A DNA stretch of 64,000 bases. Origin: Prorocentrum cordatum. Its lineage: Eukaryota; Sar; Dinophyceae; Prorocentrales; Prorocentraceae. The translations under genes and the position numbers were made by a program. Below, piece after piece: positions 19,512 to 31,535 of this stretch. Where the stretch lies: NCBI GenBank assembly GCA_963575745.1, contig CAUYUJ010014770.1, positions 314,752-378,751 of the forward strand, read 5' to 3'. Below the pieces are notes generated by a model. That model was not told the DNA's origin. It was given only the letters and a program-made list of their open reading frames with translations, and made no database searches. How positions within the stretch are numbered: position 1 is the first letter of the stretch; the number at the start of each line of letters is the position of its first letter.

Positions 19512-22012
19512 TCAGAGCAACGGCGAAGCGATCCTCGCGGAAAGGAGCTCGTCGGCCGCGTCGCTGCTCAGGGGGGCCGGCGGCCGCCCAATCGAGGGTT
19601 CGCGAAACAGGCGGTTGAGAAATGAAAAGTGCCCGGGGCCAACAATCAAGGCGAAGCCGATGCGGTCCAAATGCGACAAAAGGTCCTCGTCATCGATGCG
19701 TTCGGCTGCCAAGTGGCCCATGGCGTGGGAGACACGCACCGGTCGGCGCCGCGCACCTGAGCTCGCCAAGTCTCCAAATTGAAAACCCCTCGGCGGACTT
19801 CTTCAGAGCACGCCACGCGCCCGCTGCAGCGCGCGCTGCCCTGTCGCTCATCGGCTCCCCGCTCGGCTTGAAAACGCACTGTTCCGTCTCCGTCTCAAGG
19901 GCGACCTTACCCTGGCCCCATCTGCCGACGTAGATGGAGAACCAATTCCACGGCGCCCTGGTGCCGGCAGGAGCCGGGCGCGGGTCCCGTCCGCAGCAGG
20001 TCCCGAGGGATGCTAGCCCCATGGTATGCGGAAGCTGCCTGGTTATCAGGTTTGCATGCGCCTCCTGGGTAAAGTCAAACGCGCTGACCCAACCCATGGG
20101 GCACGTCCGCATGCGCGGCCGGGCCCGCGCGCTATCGGGAAACCCGAAGGCGGGCCCAGGGGTGGCCTCCTCGATGACGAAAGAGCCACGCCACGCCCGA
20201 GGCACTCGATAGAGGTGGAAGCAGCCGCTCTGGTCTTCGGAGTAGTGCACCTGGAACTCGTCGGGAAGCAGGTCCAGCAACGGGCGCGAACCTGGATGTC
20301 CCATGAGCTTGGACGCGCCGCCGTAGCGCCGCTGAAGGGCGCCCGTGGGGACCGCGTTCAAGATGGGGCGCATGGCGCGGCGCCGTTGGCGCCCGACATC
20401 GTCCCATGCCTCATGCGCTCCGAAAAGGCCGTTCCGCGCAGGGCGGCCGCGGAACTTTCTCGCGGGATCTCCGCCCCCCTGATGCCCAGCTCGTGCAACG
20501 ACTCCACGATCTGGTAGTGCTCGCCCTCGGACGCCGCCAGCACGCTGGCCTTCGGCAGTGGCCCCATGACTCGCCCTCAGGGGGCCTCAGAATGCTGGTG
20601 TCCAGGATGGCTGCGCGAGCAGGCCCGTCGAGGAAGCCCGCCAATTCCACCTGCGAAGCGACCTGCGCAACAGGAGGGGCAGGAAGGGCGCCGGCATGTG
20701 TGTGCGGCAATGCGTGGACGAACTGTTCGCCCCAATGCTGCTCGGATGCCCCGCGCGACGCCACCTCGGAAGGGATGAGGTTCACGTGGTCCCCCTTGTT
20801 GGCCCAGATGGTTGCAAACCGCCTGAAGCGCAAGAGGGCCTGTTGCTGCGCCGCGGGTTCGGCGGTGAACTTACGGGGCCTCGCAAGAAGCCGCGGTCAA
20901 CCCAAAAAGCCGTAGTTCGTGACGAGGGTTGCAAGTTCCACCCACGCCGCGGCGCACCGCTGGGAGGCAACCAGGGGTCGTGCTGCCAGACCGGGGCGCC
21001 TGCAAATCCTCCAACGCCGTTCGGAAGACCGCGGAACGCTCTGGCCGAGCGACTGGCGGCAGCTCCAGGGCCAACCAAATCTTGCCACGCGCCGCATGGC
21101 CACAACTGGCTCAGCTCCCCCAGAGCGCGGAGGTGGTGCCCTATGAGGACGATGCCCCGCCGGAAAGCTGCTCCGCCAGATGCTTCTGGGTGCACCCCGA
21201 AGATGACCGTCACGAGGTCAACCCGCACCACGTTGGGCAGCGGAACCCCGCCCAGCAGGTCCTCCATGGCGGACCCGCGCAGGTGCCCCCCCATGCGTCG
21301 CAAGGCCTGGTGCGAGAGCACGCCCGGGAAGCGCGCCGCGATGGTGCGCGTCGTCGGACGACCGCGGTCGCCGCTCTGGCGACCGTCCGCCACCGCGTTC
21401 CTGGTGCCCCAGAATACTGCGTCCGCGTCCCCACCGAGGATGCGCGCGACGAGCTCCGTGCGGAGGTGCTCGGAAAGTGCGGCGGCAAGTGCCTCTGGCC
21501 CGGCAGCCTGGCCCGCAGCCGCGCCTCGATGGCGATCCCGAGCCTCCTGCAAACCGCCGTCGCAAGTCCTCGGCATGGGGCGCCCCTGCCGCCGCTCCCA
21601 ATGCCAGAAGCAGCGGGTTGGTGGGGGCGCCTCCCCCTCCTGGCGCGCCGCCGGCAACTGCCAGCTTGCCCTCGGCAACCCCGGGCGCAGCAGGCGGCGC
21701 TCGCTTGGCGCCTTGGGGGACCACCCCCAGGGCCGCTCGCCTCGCCTGCGGGCCCGGGGACGCCAAGGACACCAGCGAGGTCTCGAAGCTCGTCCGCGAG
21801 CCCTCGATCGCCAGCCCCGGCTCTACCCGCATGCGGGGTGGCGCGCGGCCTCCCAGCGGGCTACTGGCGAACGACCGCTGCCCGCGAAACCACTCGCGGA
21901 GCGGCCGCGGGCCGCCGCCGAACATCGCGGCCCTTCGGCGGCATGTCCCAAATCCTGGAAAAGGGTACCAAAATGCGCGTGCATCCCTTTCATGCCAAGA
22001 TGCAAGAGCCAA
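19512..22012 (-). pseudogene. Older DIRS-like retroelement copy (gag-like plus RT), decayed
   Basis: Protein-like pieces follow each other in changing frames: 22012-21660 (MALASWHERDARAFWYPFPG, Gly/Ala/Pro-rich), 21678-20790 (ARFPGVLSHQALRRMGGHLR near 21320), 20567-20360 (EGEHYQIVESLHELGI), 20373-19690 (VHYSEDQSGCFHLYRVP, then MRTCPMGWVSAFDF, which is the RT MGW motif) and 19769-19512 (GPGHFSFLNRLFR). The expected YVDN of the RT reads YVGR, i.e. the catalytic Asp is lost. This is the same superfamily as the neighbouring element but more decayed. It ends only about 25 bp from repeat A1 of that element, consistent with nested insertion. Confidence 0.6.
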
Positions 22013-22058
22013 TCACGCTCCGCACTCGCACCGGGGGCGTTTGCATATTTAAGCTGGG
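22010..22058. repeat. Solo copy of a segment of the 360-bp module
   Basis: AATCACGCTCCGC, CACCGGGGGCGTTTGCAT and neighbouring bases match segments at about 6646-6690, 10208-10257 and 10571-10617. It shows that the module, or part of it, is dispersed rather than confined to the satellite region. Confidence 0.55.
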
Positions 22059-22179
22059 CTTTCATCGCATTGGTTTGATCCGCCACCACCCGAGAGCGCG
22101 CTTCCCACTGAGAAGGCTGGCAGGCAGCGTAGCATCATGTGAACGCAGGGTGTGGGACAGAAGACGAGGAGCGGGGGCG

Positions 22180-22345
22180 CGTCGGGGGGAGGAGGAGAGA
22201 GAGGGGGGAATGAAGAGAGAGGGGGAGGGGCCATGAAGGGCGCGGGAAGGGAAAGGGGAACGAAGGAGAGGAAACGGAGGGAGAGAGGAGGGCGGACGGG
22301 GGCGTGTGGCAGGAGGGGGGAGGAGGGCAGGGCAGCGGCGGCAGG
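22180..22345. repeat. G/A-rich low-complexity tract
   Basis: Almost purely purine on the plus strand, with GAGAG and GGGGA blocks. I see no gene in it. It borders the Lys/Asp/Arg/Ser-coding repeat at 22366-22520. Confidence 0.8.
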
Positions 22346-22365
22346 CCAGCTCGCCCCTGGCTGGC

Positions 22366-22520
22366 CAATGCGGCTCCTTGTCCCTGTCGCGGTCACGGTC
22401 TTTTTCCTTGTCTTTGCCCTTCTCCTTGTCCTTCTTGCGCGAGCGCGAGCGGCTATCCGATTCCTTGTCCTTATCCTTGCCCTTGTCTTTCTTCTTCTTA
22501 CGCGAGCGCGATCGGCTGCG
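22366..22520 (-). other. Repeat encoding an RS/KD-rich peptide; possible exon fragment
   Basis: On the minus strand the frame reads RRSRSRSRKKKKDKGKDKDK, then ESDSRSRSRKKDKEKGKDKE, so the same 60-70 bp unit occurs twice. Alternating Arg-Ser and Lys-Asp/Glu runs are typical of SR-type splicing proteins. The open frame extends from 22637 to 22062, but the flanks are low-complexity and no RRM is visible. It may be an exon remnant or just a repeat. Confidence 0.3.
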
Positions 22521-22899
22521 CCTGGTCAGAGCTGCGAGCGGCCTGCAAGGCCTCAGCAACTCTGCCCCCCAAATCCGAGATGTGGGCCCACAGGCTGAAC
22601 CAAATCGCCGATGAGCCACCCAAAAACCACTGGACAAGGCAGAAGGGGCAGAAACACTGTCTTACTGACCAGCCAAACGGCGCATGTGACCCGGAAGCGT
22701 CGGGCAACGCGATCCCGATAAATACTCGTTCGATATCCATGAGAGAGCCCCCGGTACTGTTTATGTGCAAGTTCCCACGTGTTTGGATAGGGGGGCGGCA
22801 AAGGAGCAAGAGCAGAAGAGAGGAGGTCACAAATCCGCCGATCTGGTGTATGAGTCTAAGAGAACGTCAGCCTGAGCTCGCTGTAGCTTCGCTCTGGGA

Positions 22900-23205
22900 G
22901 GGGGGGTCCGTTTTCGGGTGAGGGGGCTTGGTTTCGCTGTGTAGGGGGAGGGGGGGCTGTTCCGTTTTCGACCGGGAAGACTCGATACGCTTTGGAAGGG
23001 AGGGGGGGGGAGGGGTTGTTCCGCTTTCGGGGGGCAGGGGCTCGTTTCGCTCTGAAAGGGCGGGGGGGGAGGGGTTGTTCCGTCTTCGGGGCGGGGGGAG
23101 TTTGGTTTCGCTGTGGAGATGGAGAGGGGCTTGTTCCGTTTTAGACGGAGAGAAAGCTCTTTTCGCTTTGGGGCGCAGGGAGTTTTGTTGTTCCGTTTTC
23201 GGGCA
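22900..23205. repeat. Degenerate tandem repeat, unit about 30-60 bp
   Basis: The pattern GTTCCGTTTTCGG alternates with GTTTCGCTGTG or TTTCGCTCTG, separated by G-rich runs, through about five rounds. On the minus strand it reads SKTEQxPLxLHSETKxPP repeatedly. Function unknown. Confidence 0.7.
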
Positions 23206-23625
23206 TTTTTTGGAGGCCGCGCAACAATGGTAATGGAGGGTTAACAACCGATGACATTCACCAGACCACGGTCGCCAATCGCAGAAAATATGTTCTGCGA
23301 GCGTGGCCGAAACTCGGTACGGAAATTCGGGCGGTTGTTCGCATGAGCGAGACGAGGAAAAGAGGAAGAGGAAGGAACGAAAAGTGGAGGACGAAGAACG
23401 ATCATTGACAGTGTCGCCGCCAACACTTCGACCGTCCCATGCGCCGACTGCTTTAAACACCGGCCCCTTCCCGACGTAAATACAGAATTGGCCATAATTA
23501 GAAGGGGGCGCAGCAGGAGGGAGGAGGAGCAGAGAGAGGCGCACGACCCCAATCTGTGCAGCCAGCGGATCAGTTGCGTGCCAACCGAAGGTTACAATCA
23601 AGAGGCGATATATACATATATATGT

Positions 23626-23751
<126 letters not shown>

Positions 23752-24093
23752 AGAGGGGGGAAGAACAACAAATTTAAGGGTGAAAGGAAGGGTCTGCAAC
23801 AGGGGGTCTTCAATGGGGGCTGAATGGCGCATGTATGCTCAATGTATCGCTCACGTATATGATCGGGTACGATTGGCATCCAGCGTTGGCGGCCATGGAG
23901 GGCCAATCGTTCGTGCCCGCGCGGGCAAACGCGCCGTCCACCCATTATCGTTCATGCGTGCAGGCGTTCTTGCATATTGCGCGTGGGGCGGCGAAGTAGA
24001 GCGCAAGTGTATCTAGACTGTGCGATTGATGATCGCGTATGTTCCCAAACGATGACTTGTCGACCCCCAAGACAGATTTGGAATGGGACCCGC

Positions 24094-24297
24094 GATTCTC
24101 CCAAAATGTGAATTCACATGTTCCTTCTTCCCAAAATTTGAATTCACATTCTGGCCCCTTTTCCATCCAGTTTCTTATACAAAATTCCAACATGTGAATT
24201 CACATTGTCCTTTTGTCCAAAATGTGAATTCCGATTTTCCTTTTTCCCAAAAAGTGAATTCACATTTTTCTTTTTCCCCCACAATGTGACTTCGCAT
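24094..24297. repeat. Six copies of a GTGAATTCAC palindrome in an about 40-bp repeat
   Basis: A 14-bp perfect palindrome ATGTGAATTCACAT occurs at 24106-24119 and 24192-24205, with four degenerate copies between 24130 and 24297 (for example AATTTGAATTCACATT and AAGTGAATTCACATTT). They are separated by pyrimidine-rich TTCCTTCTTCCC-like spacers. On the minus strand it reads CEFTFWEKG repeatedly, probably without meaning. Confidence 0.85.
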
Positions 24298-25528
24298 TTT
24301 GCCCTGGCCTTCAAGATCCCCTAAAATGAGGCGCAGCGCTCCGCATGTCAGATTGGCTGGGTAGGTTTTGACACTCACCTCACCGCTTTTGTCTATTCCA
24401 ACCTTTTTTGGGGGCCCTCAGCGCACGCTGCCTTCGTCGCCTTTCGCGAGCCCCCGCCCCCTTGCCTCGTTTACCCTCAAATCTCGCGCATGGGTGCAGG
24501 CGGGGAGCTTCAATTGGCTCCCCCGCCGAACACAGCAATCGAGGATGCATCGCGCATGCATGGCCCATACAAACACCATTGCCGGGACCCTGCGCCCGAC
24601 CCCCGCTTTCACCCTCCAAACAAAACATAACAAAACCGGCCGCGGCCTGTTCACAGCACGAGGCTCCGCAAGTCGGAAAACCAACTACAGTACGGGGCGT
24701 AGTAGTGCAAGGAGTGCAATACGCACCTACCCCAGTCATTGAGGTTCTTGGTGTGGTTATATGTAGCGCAGGGCCCCATTGCCCCGCAGACGTGCAAACC
24801 CCGAGCAGAAGCTAGCACGCGCGGGCTGATACGCGGAAGCCAAAGGAAACGAAAATTATGAACACTCAAGCATCCATCAGGGGGCGACAGAGAAAGAGAG
24901 GGAGAGAAAGTAGTCTTTCCTCTGAGAATCGGGATAAGATGACAAAGGGATTAAGGTCTCGAGTTCACTCTGCTCAGTGGTAGAGGGTACGCGATGAAAC
25001 ATCGATAAGACAAGTAACGGGTAAGCAAATGTACTCTATCAGGAATAGTAAGTGAGGAGGCCGACCGGCCGACGACACGAGCGCGACGAGGGGGCGACCC
25101 CTCGGCGCGCGCGTGCGAGCCAGCACGCCCCTTTTATCTCCTGTACGCTCACGCGTAGCTTGAGTACAACACATCTGCAGATAGTCACACAGTGCGCAGC
25201 AAAGCAAGTGATGTGACAAGCAGCATGAATACGAGGCGGAGCACTCCCCCCGCGGCGGGCCTCGTAGAGCCCATCCGGCCACAGCGCGCCTGGCCTATGC
25301 ATGTACAACCACCGGAGCGAACCCCAAAAACTTTTACCGCTCAACGGTGGGCACCAGGGGGCTAAGGGCCGAAGAGGCCCGACGACTCCAACCATTAGAT
25401 AAATAAGCTCTCTCCGCCGATTCGGCTTCGCCGATCGGCAGAGCTGCTTTACTCGTCCGACGCGCCTTCGTCGCGCGGCGAGAACTCTCTTGCATGCGCC
25501 TGCAGCGACTAAGTCACGCGGGCCGGAC
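24298..25528. other. No gene recognised; may include the 3' end of the giant element
   Basis: Mostly non-repetitive sequence with moderate GC content, directly downstream (minus strand) of the polyprotein stop at 25529-25531. It includes a short purine tract at 24885-24912 and a hairpin-capable CCGATTCGGCTTCGCCGATCGG near 25418-25440. A 3' terminal repeat of the giant element would be expected here, but I found no clear match to 51.4-52.2 kb. Confidence 0.4.
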
Positions 25529-27994
25529 TCAATCCAGGTCCTCGAACGGGTTGTTGTCCCCCGTCGGTGGCGTCGGAGGCCTCGGGCTCGGCGGCGCCGA
25601 GCCTCCAGTCTGTCCCTCGCCGCCGCGAGGCGAGCGGGACCTTCCTTTGCCACGGCCAGCCTAGCACGCTGTCCTGTAATACTTGTCTTTGTTCTTGGTC
25701 GCCCCCCCCCCCCCCTTCAGCGGGAAGCGATACTCATGCTCAGCCAGAGACAGGACGCGCCGCAGCTGCGACCACCAGACGTCGTTGGACAGCCACCATA
25801 TCCGATCCCTATGGACGTAGTATCCGACCTGCACGTCGTTTGCGTAGCGCGGGTAGGAGACGAGCGGGTCGTGGCCAGCAGCGCCGCGGCCGACATCCAT
25901 GGCTCCATCGCGCGCGCGCTGGGGCCTCGACCAATCCCGTGTGTCAGAGTACCACGAGTATTCCTCTCTTGCCGACACGGCTGCGCCGGTGGCAGAGCAT
26001 GGGGATTCGGTAACTTCGTCGCCAGTCCGAGCGTCTGAGACGTCGGGTCTGCGCGGCGGAGATGGTGGTAGCGGTCTCGCTTTCGCCGCATCCTGTGGTC
26101 GTCTCGGCCCCACCGAACCAGCTGGGCTGTCGTGGGACTCATTGGCACCCCCGCTCTCACGAACATTCTGCTCTCGATCGCGAATGAACTTCAGCAAATT
26201 CCTACCAGCTGTAGCTACTGGAATGCCAAACTTACCGCATGCAATACGGAACGGGCCTGCGTCCTTATCTTGGAGCTCCGTGTTGGCATCTACGTACCTG
26301 TTATGAAACCAATGAATGGCCTCCTGTAGCAGCGAGCCCTGGCGACGAATGTCGGTTCGTACCTGTCTACCTAAATTGCGGGCCCACTCTTCTATGAGGT
26401 CGTCCGTCTGAACCGCAGAGCGGATGCGACAGTCGAGGGCGTGTGCATCCCTCCGTCGCTTATAATTAGCATCATCTGTGCTCCCTCCCGCGGTGCGAAT
26501 TGTTCGCCCCGGATAATCAACAACATGTCCATCTGAAATAAACGAGCTCATGATCTCGCGAACGATGGCAACCACTCTAATAATGCGAAGACCAAGTTGC
26601 ATTTGTTGTACAGGGGCCATCCAGTTCCCTTCAACTATGTTCTTCACGATCGGTGGGACTTCGTGTTCTGTTTCCCCTGACAGTCGCAACCTATTGGGAT
26701 CATTGGTATTTGAGCGAACACTTGTGTATTCAATGACATATTGTGCCGTTATTACTCTAGCCTCACTCCCATGCAAAGATCTGTTTATTGAACTGTCCTC
26801 GCAATGCTTATATGAATATCCGTCGGGCTGATCAAGGTTGATCGTCCCTTCAGTTATCAGCGTTGCCTTAGGCCCGCTGAGGGCTGTGAAGTCAAGCGTG
26901 ATTTGCAAGTCTGCGTCTGCCGTCGCGGCTTCGCCGGAGGCAGGTTGCAGCATCCGTGCTATGAGACGATGATCGCGACACTGATTTGTTCGCCTAGTGA
27001 TAGAGCGAGAGTCACGACTCGGTCTCGCCTCCAAGCTGTTTTTCCGGGCAACCGGTAGACGTCCGCGAGGGCGTTGCCCTGCGGCGTCTGCGGCATCGTC
27101 CTGCGGCACAGGCATCCACGGTGTTCCCATGGCTACCGCATTGGCTATCGTTTGAAGTGTCGGGACGGAAGTGTTTTGCCTGGTCATCGTGAGCTGCCAT
27201 CTCTCCCAACCGTTTATCGGTTCGTGGAGGTCGTCTCGCGGATCTGGCCAGTCGAAGGCTGCCAGAGCTGGGCAAGACATTGGGCGCGCATACTGGTCAA
27301 TATCTGTCTTCCAAAGCATGGCCCACCATACCTGAATTGGAGGAACTTGGGTCCTCGCTCTCGAAGCCGAGAATGCGAGCCATTCAATGAACCTCCGTTT
27401 CAAGGGCTCCAAATACTGGAAGAAAGGGCCATGTCGCGCCGGCGGCTGAGCCGCGGCGTTCTCTGGAACCCAGGCAGGGAAGTTGCCTGCCTGGCTATTC
27501 CCAAAGATTTGACCAGCAGCGGCCATCCGCGTGAATGCCCCATCTGCCCACTTGCGCTCCTGCTGTCGGTTGCTGCTGATATTTCTTATCACAATCGCAG
27601 AGGCTCTCTCTTGTCTTCTCGTACGCGTACCGATCCAGTCAGCACGCGTTGTGAGAAGATTATCAGGGTCGTTCACATGAAATTCAAGTCCATTTGCCGC
27701 AAGGGATGTCGGGATGATCTGTCTGTTCCACGTCTGGGCCATATAGTCGTGAGTGACTCTATGTTTGTATGTGATCCGACAGTTGCAAAATTGACAGTGT
27801 CCGAAGCCCGTGCGCACCCAGTGAAATTGGCAGCACCAAAACCTACCGTCGTCCGTCCAGGGAACAGACAAAACACGTTCTTGCGCCTCGGGCAACAACT
27901 GGGGCCTGTGATTTGGGACCAACGATAGCGTCTCATCAGTGTGAATCCAAGCGATCACTGGTTCGTTGTCGAAAATCACTTCGTGCGAGCCCAT
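25529..27994 (-). pseudogene. Accessory polyprotein, C-terminal part (unknown function)
   Basis: An open frame of 777 codons ends with TAG at 25661. Beyond that stop the same frame continues with GRSRSPRGGEGQTGG and ends GDNNPFEDLD at a TGA (25529-25531), which I take as the original end. Near the N-terminus CQFCNCRITYKHRVTH (about 27760-27800) has C-x2-C-x7-H-x3-H spacing and could bind zinc. Elsewhere the sequence is rich in Arg, Asp and Trp with no family I recognise. It follows the 27976-28557 frame after a frame change near 27985. Confidence 0.5.
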
Positions 27995-28962
27995 TCATGG
28001 TTGAAAGCAACGGACCAGAACATCTGCTGTGTTCCAATATCCGCTGGGTTTCCAACTCTAACAAGAGTGACGGCCCTGCCGTTATCAGTGAACCTCGGCA
28101 CCTCTCGAGACACGAGGGTCCCGCCCTGGCAAATTCTACGCGAGAGGCGAGTGAGCACTCGGCCAGCGAAAACAAGAATTAGTGGCCAGGAATCTCTATG
28201 GTTGGGGAGCTTGTCCCATAGATGGACTGCGTCCTCTGCGGGCCATGTCCCAACCGTTGGCGGCTCTCCTTCTTGTGCGTTATGGCCCATAGACACAAAA
28301 CGCCTTGGAGGGGGAGCCCCCCCCCCATATCTCCGCTGGCTGAGCCACGGAGGGGTACGCGTTGCATCGGGCATTGTTGGGCTCATGTTGGTCGGAAGCA
28401 GCCTTAGCAGTTCGTAGTCTGCTTCGAGGCAAAGCCCTGAATCTTTCTTCGGAAAGCGTACCCTTCCATCCGTAGAGTCTGGGAACGTCTGCATGTCTGT
28501 GACGTGGAGAAGGGACCCGTGACTCCTGGCTTGGCCAGGGTCATATGGGACGTACATTCATTCAATGGAAGCGACAAAAGTGGAATGTCCCTGGCATACG
28601 CGATAGAAGACAGGTATGGCAATTGCTCTCCTCACTTGTATCTGCGAGGGGCACGCCTTGTAATTCTGCCACATGTCGTAAATGCTCGTTCCACTGATGT
28701 TTTCACTATCTTCAGGGGTTGCTCCCCAAACTCCCACTGTCTCTGGCTGCAACGCGGCTAAGCCGTGTGCTGCGAGAACATATGACTGGTAACTGAATCC
28801 GCCCTCAGCAATCTTCTGTACTAGGTCCCCGAAATAGACCCAACCACCCGATGATCTCGCATAGTCCGAGCAATGCCTCGCGAGATATGCCGCGCACTTA
28901 CCTATGTGCTCAGCAAACTTGTCGACTCGGCAGCTCTGGGGTCTCCAAAACTCCAGACTGCC
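27976..28962 (-). pseudogene. Accessory polyprotein, segment between the duplicated part and the C-terminal part
   Basis: The reading frame continues from the segment above through a stop at about 28963. It reads GGWVYFGDLVQKIAEGGFSY (about 28790-28850) and VGVWGATPEDSENISGTSIY, then meets TGA at 28558-28560, which is followed directly by ATG, and runs on to 27976. The content (PAEDAVHLWDKLPNHRDSW) looks like a folded protein but matches nothing I know. The stop count indicates decay. Confidence 0.45.
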
Positions 28963-30916
28963 TCAGTCAGCTGGATTGTTGCGATCATCAACCCCAACTA
29001 CCAACGGTTTCAGGCAATTGAAAAACTTCGGAGTGAACACTTCTGGGACATCATCGGAGTAAAACTCGGCTCGGAGAAACTCCTTTGCTTGGTTGACTGT
29101 GCCGTCATCTTGGTCGAGGTTGCCCAGCAACGCGAAGATCGGGTCTTCAGCAAATTCTGCAATATACCTAAGCGTATTACCCGCCTGATTGCGTATGGCT
29201 TCAGTATGCGGCGGAACGGGACCAGCCATGTGGGCTTCGCGAACTTTCTGTCTCATTGCAGCAGGCGTGCGCTGAATGATCTGCCCGCGCTCTTCATTTG
29301 AAACGCGAAGCTGTCTGCCTCTAAACGAGACAGCATGCCCAACAGTAATCTCCTGATCTCCTTCCTGGGGATGCATAGGCGTGGGCGGGCGCTGTCTTCT
29401 ATCAGGAGCAGGTGGCAGACTCACTTTGCGAAAGAAGTTCTCAGATGCTGGGCCTGGACGGTAACGCTCTTCTTCCATGGTAAATGCAAATTCAGGATCC
29501 GCATCGCATGGAAAAGCTGTAACATCCGCAGGATCAGCGCCTGCTTCCAAGGACCCCGGGGTGCCTGCGGCATCCGGGTTCTGTTCTGCAGAGGGAATTT
29601 CTGCTGCCTGACTTCCACTCGGAGCGGCTGCTGGCGCTGGCGCCTTGGCAGCAGGTGCAATTTCTTCCTCCGACGGCGCAACCGCGGGGGAAGACTGCTC
29701 TTGAGGTGCCTCAGGATGTGCATCATGAGCACCCAAGTCCACCATCATCTCATCATTATTCCTTTGCTCCTGTTCCGCTCTGGCTGGGCCAGGCGGAGGT
29801 GGCGGAAGCTTCTCTGTCACGGCTGAGCCGGACGGAGGTGCAGGAGGAGTTGGAAATCTACTTCCACTCGCAACAGATTTGCCTTTGGCACGAGGCTTAT
29901 GCCCCTCACCCCTTTCAAGTATCATTGGAGTACGGACGAAATTTGGATCCACTTTAAGGATCCGTCCAACAACAGCGTCCGAATCTTTCAGCCATGTACT
30001 TGAATAGTTTTCCGGGTCATGTCTGTCTTTTACTTTGAACCTCATGTAAACATTTTTCGCAGCTTCGATACATTCTGCAGCCTCCATTCTCTGCTCTTCA
30101 AGATCGTCCGGTTCTTGCGACCAAGTTGCTCTAAGATCACGCCATCTGTGGAAGAAATCTTTCTTATTCCTCAATGCCTTGCGTGCTCTCGGACGCGAGA
30201 ACTGCAGCTTGGAGACTTCTTTACGAAACATGAGAATAGTAGTTATCTCATCAGATCCCACTAGCATCGACAGACGAAACGCCCCCATCTGGCTGCGCCG
30301 GAACTGTTGCGTTAAGGATGCCTGATGCGTCGTCGCCTCCGTGTCGGGCAGGAACCACATCCTCGGCGGACGTCGCTTTTGCCTCGGCCGCCTTTGCACC
30401 TTCAACAGGGCTCTTCTCCTTAACGGGCTGGTCCCCCGCAGCGCTGCCTTTGGCATGCTGTGGGGCTCCCTGGTCTCTCACCCATGCAGGTGCGGCCTTG
30501 GCCGGATGCTCTGTCTTCTGGCGACTTGGATCCGCTGGGGGAGGACTAACAAGATTTGGCCCGGTGGGTCGAGTCAAAGGAACCGGGGGGTCACGAAGAC
30601 TCGGTTTCCAGGCTTCAGACTGACCGCTAGTCGTGTCCTTGCCTCCCGGCTTTGCCGGTGGCTGCGTCAATGAAGATGCCATAGGGTTCTCGTCTCCCCT
30701 ATCAATGCGAGGCACCTTCGCCGGCGGGGGGGTCATCGAATACGCTTCTGGACTAAACTGTGGCGGAGGCGGAGCCTTCTTAGGCGCCGTCTGCTTCGCC
30801 CGTGGTACGCCTTCGAGCGACGCGGCGTTCGGCTTCGTAGCCGGCGGCGGTGCCAATGCATAAAGTGGCGGCGGAGCCTTGTTCGAAGCTTCCTCTTTCG
30901 GCGCTTCCGCGGGCAA
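28963..30916 (-). pseudogene. Accessory polyprotein, Pro/Ala-rich and unknown segment (copy A, lower part)
   Basis: Two overlapping frames. 30916-30251 is Pro/Ala/Lys-rich and disordered-looking (PPPLYALAPPPATKPNAAS). 30456-28963 holds KKDFFHRWRDLRATWSQEPD, MRFKVKDRHDPENYSSTWLK, a long acidic/Pro/Ala linker and a structured end RYIAEFAEDPIFALLGNLDQ. The upper part down to about 29361 is duplicated at 34335-35900. A frame change near 30300 joins the two frames. No known domain was recognised. Confidence 0.5.
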
Positions 30917-31106
30917 CCCCTCCTTTGGAGGAGGAGGGGCATCGGCACTTTCGTAGTTGCGTCGGCCTTAGGATTCGATGGCCGAGCCTCTGCCCGCGGG
31001 GGCGGAGGCTTGAACGCTCTCTCAGTGCTTGATGCAGCCTGCCCTAAAGCCGGGAAGTTCTCGGCCTCAACCGAAAATTGAATGCCGGACGGCTGAGCCG
31101 CCGGCA

Positions 31107-31535
31107 CTTCTGGTTTTGCTTCCGCCGTTGTCTTCAATGTATTTGTTTCTTCTTTATTATGTTTAACAAGCTTCGCTGATTCCTCCGAGGCCTCGTCTTT
31201 GTGCAATGGGTGAATCTTGGTTAGCCTGACTCCCTTCTGTTGGAGCCAAGGCCAAACATCGTCAACCTTCTCGTTGTTGAGATATGGGCTCTTGTCCTTT
31301 CGCCAGTCAGATGGTTCTAAATTTGGAACCCACTCTCTCTGTGCCTCCCGGACTTTGTCCGTGGCACTTGTCCGATCGTTATCTCGGTATCTTTCGACCT
31401 CGAAATCCTGCTCCAGATTCCAACCTTTCTATCTGGCAGCGTTTTGTAAATGCACATAAGCTGGCGTAACGTGAAGCGCTGCCGGAGTCCAATGGTATAG
31501 TCTAAGCTCGTGCAATACGTCTCCGACTGGATCGC
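31107..31535 (-). pseudogene. Accessory polyprotein segment after the ADP-ribosyltransferase-like domain (copy A)
   Basis: Below the stop at 31536 the true frame appears to be the one aligned with copy B (36501-36103): it encodes LRLYHWTPAALHVTPAYVHL, NLEPSDWRKDKSPYLNNE and DDVWPWLQQKGVRLTKIHPL, and continues to the Lys/Glu/Thr-rich linker near 31150. In copy A a stop replaces Gln within NAARQKGWNL. Unknown function; conserved Trp-rich pattern in both copies. Confidence 0.45.

Noticed and set aside
24960-25035. tRNA-like A box (GCTCAGTGGTAGAG)
   Set aside because: No B box or acceptor stem can be placed around it.
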